From Bacteroidales bacterium (GTDB lineage Bacteria; Bacteroidota; Bacteroidia; Bacteroidales; DTU049): DNA of 6,011 bases. A model generated the notes under the pieces. It did no database searches. It saw nothing but the letters and a program-made list of their open reading frames with translations, and was not told the origin of the DNA. Below, piece after piece: positions 6,009-6,011 of this stretch; within the stretch, counting starts at the first letter, position 1; each line of letters opens with the position of its first letter. The position numbers and the translations under genes are program-made. Location: positions 1 to 6,011 of the forward strand of contig JAGPGB010000075.1 of NCBI GenBank assembly GCA_018056215.1. The letters are read 5' to 3'.

Positions 6009-6011
6009 AAA

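Noticed and set aside
1..6011. A hidden defence, mobile or otherwise undescribed system.
   Set aside because: Every large frame belongs to a known housekeeping family, the gaps are all under 160 bases, and there is no transposase, repeat array, RT, toxin or effector-like sequence.

Overview
The window is very AT-rich (roughly 30% G+C by eye). It looks like chromosomal housekeeping DNA from a low-GC member of the Bacteroidetes. Four things point there: a FeoA domain fused to the front of FeoB, as is usual in that phylum; A-rich leaders instead of Shine-Dalgarno sites before the main genes; TAnnTTTG-type -7 promoter boxes in three intergenic regions; and a stand-alone biotin carrier of a Bacteroidetes-like type next to a carboxyltransferase. 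Standard stops are used and TGG encodes Trp. The species cannot be named from this stretch.

All genes lie on the plus strand. Bases 1-184 hold the C-terminal end of a HAD-like, nucleotidase-type protein. A 159-base gap (185-343) carries a weak inverted repeat, a possible Fur-like site and a promoter box. Then comes feoAB (344-2710), a fused ferrous-iron transporter. An 89-base gap with a second promoter box precedes a two-gene unit: a biotin-dependent carboxyltransferase of the propionyl-CoA carboxylase beta / MmdA family (2800-4347) and, 11 bases on, a 126-residue biotin carrier (4359-4739). After 60 bases follows a TRAM-less 23S rRNA m5U methyltransferase of RlmC type (4800-5861) with its Fe-S cysteines and catalytic residues intact. 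The last 150 bases hold a perfect 16-bp hairpin, two AT-only hairpins and a promoter box for a gene beyond the window.

Functionally there are three modules: Fe(II) import, a C3 acyl-CoA (propionyl/methylmalonyl) carboxylation or decarboxylation pair, and rRNA modification. Only the carrier and carboxyltransferase clearly act together; the biotin carboxylase or the membrane decarboxylase subunits needed to complete the enzyme are not here. The methyltransferase needs an Fe-S cluster, but a regulatory link to iron uptake would be speculation. I found no tRNA, rRNA, CRISPR array, insertion sequence, toxin-antitoxin or defence system, and no convincing undescribed system. The most curious parts are the incomplete biotin enzyme locus, the RlmC-type gene in a Bacteroidetes setting, and the structured 3' end with an SD-preceded mini-ORF running into the hairpin.
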